From Anaeramoeba flamelloides (Eukaryota; Metamonada; Anaeramoebidae): a stretch of 64,000 nucleotides of DNA. Position 1 is the first letter of the stretch. Each line of letters opens with the position of its first letter. The notes beneath the pieces were generated by a model. That model saw only the letters and a list, made by a program, of their open reading frames with translations. It ran no database searches and was not told the DNA's origin. The DNA is taken from the NCBI GenBank assembly GCA_027625915.1, contig JANTQA010000015.1, positions 10,817,001 through 10,881,000 on the forward strand. The letters run 5' to 3'. The position numbers and the translations under genes were made by a program. This document shows, in pieces, positions 25,535-38,014 of this stretch.

Positions 25535-26199
25535 AATAAAAAACAGATCTTTAGAAATTACAATTCTTATTTTTATAAATAAACAATAAAAAAGAAAACT
25601 TGATCAATTCAATTACCATATCAATATTTTCATAACTGTTTACTTATATTTGATTATCATATAACTTGAAATATTGGATTAACAAAAATAATAAAAAAGG
25701 TCAAAAAATAATTTACAGGTCTATTGTTATATTTAAAATTCATCTGGATAAAAAATATAAAAGATAGCAAACATTCAGTATATTGAGAGAAATTTTTCTT
25801 GATTTAAAATATTTCTTGGATTCTTTGAAACCATAAAGGGTGGTTTGTATAGCAATTCAAAGCATTTTACCTTCAAAATTGATTTGAAATTAGCTCTACT
25901 CTTTCTTAATGAATTAGATATTAAACGAAAATAAGAACATTAAAAATATTTCAGCAGTTTGAAAATTAACAAATATTTTTCTTTTGATAACTTAAAAAAT
26001 TTCAAATAATTCAAAATGTTAACTTTTATCAATTAATTTTTTTTACCCTTTTTAGGCTTATAAAAGTTTGAAAAAGTATTTACAGTTTAAAAAAAAATGA
26101 AAGTAAATTAGAGACAGAAAGCTTACCGAATATCAGGCTGGAAGTCCCAAAAAGTCTATAAAATATTTATAGGTTGTTTTCTTTTGCTATTCAACCTTA

Positions 26200-28005
26200 A
26201 AAACACATTTTCAACTTTATTTCAATTTCTTCATTTTTTCATTTTTTTTTTCTTTTTTTTGTGAAAATATTTTTTTACTTTTTAATTAATAATGAAACGT
26301 TACAACTCTACCGACAAAATAAAAAAGCTTTACAACAACGAAAGATTCTGTGACGCGATTTTTATTGTTGGGAAGGAAAGGAAAATCTTTAGGTGCCACA
26401 AAACGATCTTATCAATGTTTTCAGATTTTTTTTCCAAACTGTTTTTTTTTGAAGGATGGGAAAAAAACCAAGTCTCACCTGTTTCAGAGATCGAAATCAA
26501 CGACATTGAATCGTCTTGCTTTGAAATTGTCTTAAAGTTCATTTACCAAGGAGAGATTGATTTGGAAATGCCCAAAGAAACATTAAGCAAGGTGTTAAAG
26601 CTTTCAACAAAACTCCAAATCAGAGAATTGCAAAAAGAAATGATGAGTGTTCTTTTAAAAGACAAGGACAACTTTCATCTGATCAAAGACTTTCGTGTCT
26701 TTGACAAATCAGTTCTCAAAGAGATCTTGACAAACAAAAACATCCCAATGGAGCCAATTCAAATCTTCAAAAAGGTGTTTAACTATGGCGAGTTCTTCAC
26801 CGAAAAGAAGAATTTAAAGCCAACAATAACCAACATCAAAAATGAAATCCAAGATCTGTTTCCCTTTATCCCCTTTGAAAAAATGACAACATCACAAATA
26901 CAATCAATCTCAAAGCAAGAGATCGTGCCTTATAAAATACTTTTCAATGCTTGCTTAAAAAAACTTCTTTTGTTTGAAAACTCTTCATCTCAAAGCACAA
27001 ACAACAATGAAACCAAAAATCAAAATTTCAATAATCAAAATGATTTTAATCTTGACAACCACACGTCTTATAACCAAAAGCCAACTGTCCACCCGAACAA
27101 GGAGAATCCAAAAACAAACACAACAACAACAACATCATCAATTATCACAAATCAAAAAGAAAACGATTTAAAAAAAAACAATTCTTCAATGGATATTGAA
27201 CTTGCTTCAAACACAAACACAAAAACAAATAATAAGGATAAAAGTTTAAATAAAACAATAAACAAAAAGATCTCTGTTTTACTAATGATTTCTGTTCGCT
27301 CCGAATCGCCAGTGAAAAACATCCTTAATTCATTCAAACAAAACAAAAATTTGGATGTAAAGCATGTGAACATATCAGAAAATAGCACATCTGATGTTGA
27401 CTTCGAAATGATATCAAAACATGATGTTATTTTTTTCTTTTCAAATTCAACAATTAAAAACAATGACAAAATAGGAAACATGCTGGCAAAATTCGTTGAA
27501 AATGGAGGAGGGTTGGTTGTGTGCTCATGCGCAGCGCTGACGATCGATCTTAATGGTCATCTAACTGGAAGAATCATCGATGAACATTTCTTGCCAATGT
27601 CACAAGGAGAGTTTTTAGAAAACAAACGATTAAAATTGGGAAAAGTCGCAATGCCCCAGCACCCCATCATGGAAAATGTAAAACAATTTGATGGTGGCAA
27701 CTCTTCATTCCATGTTTCAGCAAAGTTAAACAATTTACCCAATGGCTCAACAGCCATCGCATTTTGGGAGGATGGGAATGTTCTTATTTCTGAACAACAA
27801 AAAAACCCTAATTTTGGTAAAATCGTTGTTCTCAATATATTCCCCGTCTCGGGAAAGACAAAATTCTGGAATTTAAAAACTGATGGTGCAACAATCATGT
27901 GCAATTCAGTTGAATATGTTTCAAAAAAATAATTTATCAATAAAATTAAACTTTAATCACAAATTTATCATTTTCTTGGGTTTTATTTTTTATTTCGTTT
28001 TTTGA
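26200..28005. repeat. Inverted duplicated block containing the BTB gene
   Basis: Matches 15921-17735 in opposite orientation, centre-to-centre distance about 10 kb. The match covers about 90 bp of 5' flank (from ACACATTTTCAACTTTATTT), the whole coding region and about 70 bp of 3' flank (to TTTTTTATTTCGTTTTTT), then stops abruptly on both sides. Few differences are visible, so the duplication is recent or the copies are being homogenised. Confidence 0.85.
26292..27932 (+). CDS. BTB/POZ protein with C-terminal amidotransferase-like domain
   Basis: Single-exon, 546 residues. BTB/POZ dimerisation domain at about 18-120: FCDAIFIVGKERKIFRCHKT, then FFSKLFFFEGW, FEIVLKFIYQGEID and LSTKLQIRELQ. A helical BACK-like region follows to about 232. 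Residues 233-325 are a low-complexity Asn/Thr/Gln linker. Residues 326-546 form an alpha/beta domain: ISVLLMISV opens it, HDVIFFF is a core strand, and ENGGGLVVCSCAAL is a class I glutamine-amidotransferase or ThuA-like elbow. MPQHPIMENVKQFDGGNSSFH matches a segment common in such domains. A Cys lies at the elbow, but I cannot show a catalytic triad, so activity is open. BTB domains often adapt targets to Cullin-3 ligases; that role is inferred. ATG context is ATTAATAATG and the stop is TAA. An inverted, frameshifted copy lies at 15990-17641. Confidence 0.88.
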   Translation: MKRYNSTDKIKKLYNNERFCDAIFIVGKERKIFRCHKTILSMFSDFFSKLFFFEGWEKNQVSPVSEIEINDIESSCFEIVLKFIYQGEIDLEMPKETLSKVLKLSTKLQIRELQKEMMSVLLKDKDNFHLIKDFRVFDKSVLKEILTNKNIPMEPIQIFKKVFNYGEFFTEKKNLKPTITNIKNEIQDLFPFIPFEKMTTSQIQSISKQEIVPYKILFNACLKKLLLFENSSSQSTNNNETKNQNFNNQNDFNLDNHTSYNQKPTVHPNKENPKTNTTTTTSSIITNQKENDLKKNNSSMDIELASNTNTKTNNKDKSLNKTINKKISVLLMISVRSESPVKNILNSFKQNKNLDVKHVNISENSTSDVDFEMISKHDVIFFFSNSTIKNNDKIGNMLAKFVENGGGLVVCSCAALTIDLNGHLTGRIIDEHFLPMSQGEFLENKRLKLGKVAMPQHPIMENVKQFDGGNSSFHVSAKLNNLPNGSTAIAFWEDGNVLISEQQKNPNFGKIVVLNIFPVSGKTKFWNLKTDGATIMCNSVEYVSKK

Positions 28006-29527
28006 ATGCCAATGGGATATTAACCATCAAAAATATAGAAGTAAATTTAATAGTAAAATCAAAAAAAAAAAACTACCACATCTTGAAATTGAAAAAAGAA
28101 ATAAAAATCTGATTCCTAAAATACCTGACCCGCTTTTAATGCTATTTGGAAATGAATTATTGTTTTTAAAAGTTTGATATATTTCTTCTCATTTTTGAAA
28201 AGTTCAAAATTTAACATATTTTCCGAATAATTTCAAAAAAAATATTTTCCTATGAAGTAGAAAGGAATTTTATTGTATATGGAAGGAAGTTTACAAAATT
28301 AAACTTTAAAAATAAAACTCAATAAGTTTTGAAATAGCTCATTAAAAAAAATCTACTTGGTAGAAAAAAAATTATAATTATTATTTTAAACTTGAAAAAA
28401 AATATAATTTATTTATTTAGTAAACAGATTTCGTTTGAATTTTTTCTTTTTGTTGAATAAAAAAATCTGTGAAAAATTATCAAACAATTAAATTAAAAAT
28501 TCTCACCAAAATACTTTTTTAAGCCTGGGAAATTCAAAATTAAACCTCAATAAATACTTTTGAATTTGAGTATTTTTACAATCCATAATTAATAACCCAG
28601 ATTTAATAACATAAGGGAGTTATTAATAACCCAGCAATTAAACATACCAATCCATTTATTATTATTTCTCAAATTTTTTTGGATATTTTCAAAGAAATAT
28701 ATCAAATTCCAATAATAAAAAAAATTCACAAATGTCTAATTTTAAAAAAATAACACTTCATAATTTATATTCGAACAGTTGAAAAAAAAAATATTACTTA
28801 ATCTTATAAATTTCAAGTAAGCTTAGAAATTATTTAAAATCAATTGTTATAAACTCTATTTCAAAATCATTGTCCCATTAAAAATCCAATTTTGAAAATA
28901 AATATTTTTATAATTTGAAGTTATCTATGATAATAAAAAAAATTATACTTTTAATATTTGATTTTATACTCTAGAAATATTTTTTTTTCATCTAAAAATG
29001 AAAAAAAAAAAAAATAAAAATAAAAAAAATTGGGCGATTTATTATGAAATTTAGTTTATTTTTCCAGATCTTCGAGGATTCAATATTTATATTTATTTTT
29101 ATTGTATTTTTAAAAATAAGATCAAATTTTCAAGGTTATTTGTTCATTCGAACTCTCAGACTTTTATAAAAGTGAAATTCCATCAAACTAAATTGGGATT
29201 GTAAATTACTATTTTTTTTTTTTAATTATATAAATTTTATCAAAAATTAACTCTATTTTCTGAGATAAATTTTCATATAGGATCTTTAATTTTAAGAATT
29301 TTCTTTTTTTATAAAAGAACTTTAAAGAATAAAAGAAATCAACTCTAAATCATGATCAAATATTTTATAGGTTTTTTTAAATATAATGGTCTTCTATAAA
29401 AAAACAAGCACGCTTTTTATTTTGAAAGACAAGTTTTACTTTTCTTTAGGTATTATTTTGGCAGCAGTAGAATAATTGTAAAATTATTGATCCTCTTATT
29501 AAATCTAATTAATGTTGATTTTTTCCT

Positions 29528-30296
29528 AAAGTGGTTTGCACCTACAACAGAGAAGTCCAAAATTAAAGTAAATTGTTATTGAAGAAAAATCATATTAGTT
29601 CACCATGGTTTAAATGTCTCTAAAAAATCGATTAATCAAACAGGAATATTGGTTGATCTCTTCACTTAAAAAAGATCTATGTATTAGTAAAAAACCCAAG
29701 AATTTGAGAAAAAAATCTGTATTTGCCACAAATTTAAAGGTTGAATTATCAATAAACAAACTCCAAAGTTACAAAATATCTTTCTTAAATTTGTCCTGAA
29801 ATGTAGATTAGTTGCTAAAAAATTCAATTTTTTTAATTAATGTAATAATGAATGAATAATTAGTTTGCAAATATTATTTCTCAAATCTTGGAAATATATT
29901 GATGTTACAATTGAGTTTCTCAAAAGGAATCAAAAATAATCAGTCTTTGGTTTTTTATGTTGATGAATATTGGGTTAATCTTTGAAATTAAAAAAATGAT
30001 AAAAATAGTAACTTTTGGAAGTTCTAAAGACGAATTATTAAATATTGGAATACTAATATTTCTGGTTTTCTTTTTTTTAGATAAGGAAAAGAATTGTAAA
30101 AAAAAATTCCAAAATGAACTATTTTTAATAGTGATCATTTATACAAAATGTGATATAATTTATTGTCTAATAATATTTGTAATAGATTTTTTAGAGTCAC
30201 AGAAGCAATGTGAGCCATTTAGAACGAAAAAAAATCACCTAAATTTCAACATACTTTGATTATAGACTGATCTAATGTGAAACAAATCTCTTAAAA
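29528..30296. repeat. Element family P5, copy 1 (diverged)
   Basis: About 769 bp, same orientation as 31973-32726 and 32822-33576. Shared blocks include AAATGTCTCTAAAAAATC, TAGTAAAAAACCCAA and ATTGGGTTAATCTTTGAAAT. Ends have decayed. The 100-codon frame at 29957-30259 falls entirely inside this repeat and is not supported as a gene. Confidence 0.7.
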
Positions 30297-30439
30297 CGTA
30301 AATCTTAAAAGAGGGAAAAGTTCTTTATGAAAAAGTAAATAACAATATAGTGTTGAAAACAAAACACGTTAATAGAATTCCACAAAGTGAAAAAGTCTCC
30401 ATAACCAATAACAATAACAATAACAAAAAAAGTAAAAGA

Positions 30440-31470
30440 TCAATTCAAAAACAGTGTTAAAAAATTGGATCTCTGAAAACTGTTTAAATGGTTTATTGAA
30501 TTACAAGAGAATTTTGCAGGAAAACAGTAAATCATCTTTTTTACAACTTTTGTATGACATAAAAACAGATCTAATAACAATAGTAAAAGATGGTGGATTT
30601 TTGGGCACACCTTTAATTCTTTGCTTTTCTTTCAAAAATAATCCTTCCGAAGTAATTTTTTCAGTTCTGGAATCACCAATAAGGATATTCCCCTCGAACA
30701 GCTATTGAAAAAATGACACCTTTGATTTCCTGAGTTGTATTAATCTTTATTGCTTTTTTAATTTTTTTTTATGTTTTTTGTTATTTTACTTTGCTTTACG
30801 GTCATTAATTACGTAATTTAATAATATTTGCCTCAAGACAAGAGAAAAGCACACCTGGAAGTAGTTTAAGGATATTTTGAAATTCGATTTAAAGATAACA
30901 ATGATCATTTCCATTTTCATTTTTTTTATTCTCTTATGATATAAAATTGAATTTTTTCTTTTCTTTGTAATTTTTTTTTTTTTTTTTTTTTTTTCAAATA
31001 ATTACTTACACTTACGATGAAGCGTTTACTCAGCTCACTCTGACCACAACCGACATATCCGTGGAACAATGATTGAGAAAATGTAACCTATAATTAACTG
31101 AGGTGTATTGAACTTTATTGATTTTTAAAAATGTTTTTTGTATTTTTCTTTTTTTCTTTTTTTTTTTTTGTCATTTATGTTTTAGTATCTAACGATGAAC
31201 AACTTCCTGTCTCATCAGAAAGTATAATGAAGATAAAACGAAATTTTCACGACAATAATCTGAAGATCACCAAAACATAATATACATTTTTTTTTTTTTC
31301 AGCAACTTTAACTAGTTTTAGATAATTTAAGAGAGACAAGTATCTCGAAAAATTTTACTTACTTAGATCCACCTCCAAAAACACCTCTTTATTTTATTCG
31401 AATTACATTTGCAACTCTTCCACAGTTAGGATCGAAAAAAAACCCAATGACTAATTTCTAATTCGGTTTT
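30440..31470. pseudogene. Exon-like island, unidentified gene remnants
   Basis: Four short patches are less AT-rich than their surroundings and read as protein-like. Plus: 30454-30708 encodes DGGFLGTPLILCFSFKNNPS, which resembles a worn ankyrin repeat. Minus: a patch at about 31085-31010 reads SLFHGYVGCGQSELSKRF before a GTAAGT. Minus: a patch at about 31440-31370 reads CGRVANVIRIK, a stop, then RGVFGGGSK before another GTAAGT. Plus: 31185-31280 reads SNDEQLPVSSESIMKIKRNF. Strands conflict and every frame is soon closed. Segments ending near 30760 and 31130 resemble each other (TTGTATTAATCTTTATTG against GTGTATTGAACTTTATTG). I regard this as decayed, possibly duplicated gene pieces and cannot name the parent gene. 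Confidence 0.3.
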
Positions 31471-31972
31471 CCATATTAACGAATAAATACAACACTTAAT
31501 TTACATTACCTAAAGAATATTTTGAGTATTTTGGTAAAAACACAAAAAGTTGAATAATCAGTTTGGTTCATTTTTTTTCATTAAGGGGGTAGTCACTATA
31601 TAATTTTTTTTTGACCAATTTCTAAATAAGTATTCCGGTTCTAGAAATATGTTTAAATATGAAAATAAATAGGGGTTTTTCAAATCTAAGTAATTGACAA
31701 AAGATTTTCTCAGTCTCTATTAAAAAATGGGTAAAAAAAATTTCATTGAGATTAGTCCCTTAATAAAATGATAGTTTTACCAAATAAATTGTATATTTCA
31801 ATCCACAACTCATTATTAAATTGGTTGAGGTTTTTGTGGATTATTTTTCACAGACTAATATCATTTTGATCTCAGAATAACTACTGTCTGATTCCGGAAT
31901 TACTTTAATTAAAAACAAATTTTATCGGTATCTTGTGGTGAATTTTTTACGAGCTTTGTAAGATTTTAAAGT

Positions 31973-32726
31973 TTAAGGGATTAGTGTCTACCAAGGAGAA
32001 GCCTAGGAAAAAAGTATATTGTTATTGGGTTTAACAACATTAGTGCTCCATGGTTCAAATGTCTCTAAAAAATCTCAAAGTCAAGTAGTAATATTTGTTG
32101 ATCTCATCAATTAAAAATGATCCTTGTATTAGTAAAAAACCCAATAATTTCAGAATAAAATCTGCATTTCGTCATAAATTTAAAGGTTGAATTATCAATA
32201 TTCAGACTACAAAGTCACGAAATATCTTTCTTAAATTTGTGGCGAAATGTAGATTAGTTACTAAAAAATTCGTTTTATTTTAAAAATTAAATAATTAACA
32301 AATAAATTTTTTTGACTAATTATTTCTTAAATCATGCAAATATATTGATGCTACAAGAAAAATATCAAAAGCAAACAAAAACAATCAGTCTTTGTGCTTT
32401 TATGTGGATGGTTATTGGGTTAATCTTTGAAATTAAAAAATTAAAAAAATAGTTACTTTTGGAGATTCTAATCTAAATTATTAAATACCCAGAATACTTT
32501 ATTTTTGGTTTCTATTTTTAGATTTGTCAAAGGAATTAAAAAAAATTTTTTCAAAATGAAACTTTTTTAATTGTGATCCTTAGTAAAAAATGTAATAATT
32601 TATTGTGCAATAAGATTTATAATAGATTTTTTAGTGCTATTTGTGCCATAGTGCACTAATACCATTTACACCCAATTACAACATACTTTGATGATTGGGA
32701 AATCTATGGTGACGCTAATCCCTTAA
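31973..32726. repeat. Element family P5, copy 2
   Basis: About 754 bp. Left end TTAAGGGATTAGTG; right end CGCTAATCCCTTAA, inverse. An internal palindrome pairs CTGCATTTCGTCATAAATTT with AAATTTGTGGCGAAATGTAG. No coding frame is evident. It looks like a non-autonomous DNA transposon. Confidence 0.85.
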
Positions 32727-32821
32727 CCCAAAGAAAAATCGAAAAAAAACTTCATTTACCCACCTCATTGTTCTAAAAAATAATTGATTTTAACCCAACA
32801 ATTAAAGATCTTCATGTACCC

Positions 32822-33576
32822 GAATGGATTAGTACCTAACAAGGAGAAGCCATAGATAAAAATATGTTGTTATTGGGCCAAACCACATTCGTGCTACATG
32901 GTTCAAATGTCTCTAAAAAATCTCAAAGTCAAGTTGTAATATTTGTTGATCTCATCAATTAAAAAAGATCCTTGTTTTAGCAAAAAACCCAATAATTTCA
33001 GAAAAAAAATCTGCCTTTAGCCACAAATTTAAAGGTTGGATTATCAATATTCAGAATACGTTATTGCAAATATCTTTCTTAAATTTGTGGCAAAATGTAG
33101 ATTAATTTCTAAAATATTCAATTATTTTAAAAAATTAAATAATTAATCAATAATTTTTTTTAACAAATTATTCCTAAAAAAATGTAATTATATTGATGTG
33201 ACAATTAGCTTTATCAAAAGGAAACAAAAATAATGAGTTTTAAGTTTTTATGTGGATGGTTATTGGGTTAATCTTTTATATTAAAAAATAAAACAAATAG
33301 TTACTTTTTGAAGTTCTTAATCTGAATTATTAACTACTGGATACTAATATTTTGAGTTTTTATTATTAGATTTGGAAAAGGAATTAAAAAAAAAAATTTC
33401 TGAATTGATAATTTTTAAATAGTGATCATTAGTAAAAAATATAAGAATTTATTCTACAATAAAATTAACAATGTATTTTTTTAGTGCTATTTGAGACATG
33501 TTTTACTAATATCATATAAAACTTTTTACAACATACTTTGATTATAGAGAAATCATTGTTGAAGCTAATCTCTTAA
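32822..33576. repeat. Element family P5, copy 3
   Basis: About 755 bp, in tandem with copy 2 after a 95 bp gap. Left end GAATGGATTAGTACC; right end AGCTAATCTCTTAA. The interior is collinear with copy 2. Confidence 0.85.
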
Positions 33577-35764
33577 CCAATACAAAAAGATGGAGTTTGT
33601 AATGTATCAACAGATTCCTTTAGAATGTTGGTATTGAACCACCTCTTCAACTTTAAGGGTATAGCAACTACAGTTCTTACAGTTTTTAACACACACTGTA
33701 ATTAATCAAATAAAACACAAAAGAACATTTTTTTTTTATTTGAGGCACAATTCTTGCTAAAGGGCACAAGATTTTTTTATTTTAGGATTATTATTTGCGT
33801 TTTAAAAAAAAAAAAATTTCGTTTATTGTAACAAATATTTTTTATGCCTTATTTTTGATTATATTGTGCCTTATAAGTAATCTTGGAATTTTTGCCAAAA
33901 AATCCAATAACTACATATTGATCGAAAAAAAATACAGAAATTAAAATTCAAAAGTTCTAGAGGTGAATATAATTCAAAGTTGGTCAACAAATAAATTCCC
34001 TTTTTTTTGATTATTTTCTCTTTCCAATAATCTTGATATTCTTGAATTTGTTGAAATTTATTACAGCAACCCCAACTCTACCATGAAAATTTATATTACA
34101 TATAAATTGACTGTCTATTATAAAATTGTGTTTTATGTAATAGAAAATTCAATTTCTAAACTCTGTTTCAGTCAAAGAGGCCCAATGTTTTCTTTCAAAT
34201 ATCAATTATTTTATATAATTGATCTCTGAAGAACAAATAAGAAATAAACAGAATAATACACATTAAAGAATTGTTGATATATGTCTGATAGAAAACTAAT
34301 AAATCAATAAATTTTCTTAAAAATTGAAAAACTCAAATTCTTCGGGCACTATTGAGTAAAACAACGGTGTTCGTTTTGAACTTCTACTGGTATTGGAATA
34401 ATAAATAGCAAACATTTTTCACTTCATTTTCCAGACTTTTCTTTTAGAAACCAAGTCCCCAAACGAAGTGTGTAGGGATATGAGGTCTCTATTTGAAAAA
34501 GGAAATGAAAATGAAGTGGAAATTTTTCACATTTATTAAGCAAATATCACGATCAAAGGTTGGAATAAAATTGCAATTGAAATCAATATAATTTCTCAAC
34601 AATCTTTTACATGATTTTAATATCCTTAGAATAACACACTTTTACCAAGTGACTATTGATCTTGTAATAAAAAAAAATTTTACAACTGAATGATGTTTTA
34701 AAAAAAAAATCGAAAAAAAAAAATCAAAAATGTGAAAAAATGATTTCAATTTTGAAAATTTGCAAAATAAAATTTTTCTTCTAATATCTATGCAAACCCT
34801 TTAAACACATGTATTATACCTATTACAACTGGGACCCTTTGGCTGAAAAATAGTTTTAATTAGATAAAAAATGCAATTTATCTTACATTATAAGATGATT
34901 GCTTTTTTTTTTTTATAATGTACAATGCCAAAAAATGCAATTTAGAAAGGAAAGAAATAACCTAAACCATGAAAACTTCAAAGTATTATCGTATCACAGT
35001 TTTTAAATTGTAAAAATAAGAGATTTTTCCAATTTTGACATTGGAAGATTGGTATTAATATTGTTTTTAGACTTTCTTTGTCAATTTTCCAAAACCAAAA
35101 AATAGAAAACATAATTATTTTTCTTCCAGTATAAATTTTAAATTTTATGATTAACTTTTAGAACCATTTTTAGTATTTGTAATAAAAAATAAAATTTTGA
35201 TTATAGAAAATTTATTATTATTACTTTTCATTTTTCACTGTGGGGGTTGTAATGACCGAATGACTCAATTTAAATAAGGGATGTACTATTACAGACTTGA
35301 TAATAAGTTAATAACAATTTACAAAATTACCCAGGAATTTAAAATCAGTACAAATACTAACAAGACTCTAAAATTAAATCAATTATCTTAAAAAAAAAAA
35401 AAATAGGTTTTTTACTTGAGAAATATGAAATATTTACAAAAAAATTTTAAAAAGTAAAAGATAATTTTCAAAAAATAAAAATGATTTTGAAGATATAAAA
35501 ATTAGCTAATGGGGTAAAATTACAAATATTGGAATTAATATCTATTAGCCAATAATTTTTCTGATAGTTATATTTGTTCCAAAATAAAAAAGATTTTGGT
35601 TCAATAAATTTTTTTGATTATATACAAGTCACATATTTTTTGTTAAAAATTAAACACATTCACCAAGAATAATATTAAAAAAAAGAAGTAAAATTTAATC
35701 AAATTAGAAGTTCAACCTAAAAAATAAGGTATAATATCAAAAAGAAAATAGAAAGTTTGGGTTT

Positions 35765-36358
35765 TAAGCTATTTCCAATAAAGTGGGGCAAATTTATTTT
35801 AAAATATCTCTTTTAAATCCAATATTCAAAAAAGTATTTAAACATCCAAAATCATTAACTACCATTTTTCGATTCTTTATAACAATTCAATTCGTTTTTT
35901 AATATTGTATTACATAAATAAAAAAAATAAAATTTCTAATCTCGATTTTATCTGATATTTTTTAGAGGGCAAAATTAGTGTTTATTATTTTCTTTTTGAT
36001 CGAAAAAACTTTTTTCATAACTTATTTAATCTCAACAAAATTTCAAATAGAATTAAAAGTATATAACTGCATTTTATTGTTTAAAAAATCATTTGTGTCC
36101 TTTTCATCGTTTCCATTTTTTCATGAAATTGCTCATACATTGTTTTCATAAAAAAAAGTGCTATTTTTTTTTTTTTTTATTATTTGGGAAATATTTCAAC
36201 TGATATATTTCGAAATAAATACCATAGTCATTGATTTAATCTATAATAATATTAAACTTAATTTGTCTATGTCAATTCCTGTATACCTTTACTCACAATG
36301 ATTATTTTTTTCTGAAATGTAAAAAAAAAATGTCCCACTTTTTTGGAAATACCTTATA
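35765..36358. repeat. Element family P3, copy 1
   Basis: About 594 bp. The left end TAAGCTATTTCCAATAAAGT and right end ACTTTTTTGGAAATACCTTA are inverse, each with a GTGGGGCA or TGTCCCAC core. A full copy in opposite orientation is at 50577-51165, sharing the interior CTTTTTGATCGAAAAAA and TAGCACTTTTTTT (reverse strand) blocks. Confidence 0.85.
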
Positions 36359-37202
36359 TATTTATTGAGCAAAATTTATAAAATTTAAAAAAAAAAATAA
36401 TGAAAAAATTAAATCGAAATAGATAAATTACAATTATTGGATCTAAATATAAAACAATAAGGGGAAATTAAAAAAAACTTACATAGGTGAAAATAACAAG
36501 AATATTGAAAAATTATATAATAATAATAATCATAAAAAATAACAAAAAAATCACAGAGTTGCGTAAAATACCATAAAGTTTCTAGATTACTGTAGAGTAT
36601 CTAGGTTTTCTAGAATTCAAAAAAAAATCACGTAAAAAAAATTATTTTACTCAATTCTTTTGAATTGTGGAAAATATAATGATGTTTTTTTTTTTTTTAA
36701 TTGGAGAAAAAAAAGATATCTCTTAAATTTTCAAATTAATTTTTCAAATAAGAAAAAAAATAAAAACAAAAAATATTTTAAAATAAAAGATTTTAACTCC
36801 CATATTAAAATTAAGAAATTTCTCCAATTATCAACATAAGTATTTTTATGTTGAATTAGAAAAAATAAAAAAAAAATCAGGTTTTTATGAAAAAAATATA
36901 CTAATTTTAAAAGAATGAAGATATCGATCATTTTTTAAAATGACCGTCCAATTCTAAATACAAAACCGAATGATTGTGAAAAAAGAATTAATCTAATTTT
37001 TTTTTTAAAAAAAAAACAATAAGAATAATATCTTGGACATTAGTAAATAATATAGACTAATTATTAATCTTTTAATTAGTAAAACACAAAGTCAATGATT
37101 ACACCCCGTTAAAAATTTGAGAGAAAAAAGTAAAATTTGAACGGTAAGTTGAAAAAAATACATCTTCAATAAATAATCTTAACTCCCACTATAAAAAAAC
37201 AT

Positions 37203-37405
37203 TTACAGCCAGTTCCACTTTTAAAGCACAAACTTTCAAGGAAATTTAATGCACAATAAAAATCTCAAATTAAGGCACAAAATTTGGAATTTTTTTTTTA
37301 CGATTTATTTTACTAGAAACTGAATTTTGTGCCTTAATTTGAGATTTTAATGGTGCCTTAAATTTTGTTAGAAAGTTTGCACCTTAAAAGTGGAACTGAC
37401 TGTAA
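37203..37405. repeat. Element family P1, copy 4 (best preserved)
   Basis: A palindrome of about 203 bp, starting TTACAGCCAGTTCCACTTTT and ending AAAAGTGGAACTGACTGTAA. The arms pair almost to the centre, where CTCAAATTAAGGCAC meets GTGCCTTAATTTGAG. It probably reflects the most recent insertion of this family here. Confidence 0.9.
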
Positions 37406-38014
37406 AGAATAGTTACTAATTTACAATAGTTAATAAAATTTTTAATTCTATGATTAATTATAAATAATTCTTCTTTCTTGGATTTTTTATATGAACTTGA
37501 GATTTTTTTCATTTCTAATTTGGAAATTAATAATAGGCTCGTTGAAAATTTTTTTCATTAAAGAATATAAACTTATTTTTTTAATTGATTCATTACAAAA
37601 TAAAATAATTTTAAATTCATTAAATCATCAAATCAGAAATCATCAAAAAAAGATTTTTTGAAGAAAAAAAAAGTATTTTTGAAATTTTTACAAAATCCTA
37701 AAAACTGATTGAAATTTTGTACATAAGAAATTGTTTTAAATCCAGTTTTGGTTGTTTTTAATCACTTTGAAAATAAATATCAACATATCATGAAATAACT
37801 TTTGAATCCAAAATGATTATTCGTATTTAAAAAACCTAAATTGTCATTTTCAATATTTATACTTTATTTGAATTATTATTGATTTTTTATCTTTATTTTT
37901 TTTTTCTTATTTTTTATCTTACCTAAAAGAAAAGTGATGATAATTCAATTGTAAAATTATTTACCAAAAATAACATAAATTCATTTTACAAAAAAATAAA
38001 CTTGAAATATTTTA

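Larger units (their letters stand above)
23546..26199. other. Intergenic stretch between La and the intact BTB gene
   Basis: No gene recognised. It contains P6 copy 2 (24084-24607) and two P1 palindromes (24841-25054, 25336-25534). The remaining sequence is AT-rich without repeats I could pair. Confidence 0.6.

Noticed and set aside
29957-30259. 100-codon plus ORF
   Set aside because: It lies wholly inside repeat P5 copy 1 and is not conserved as a frame in the other two copies.
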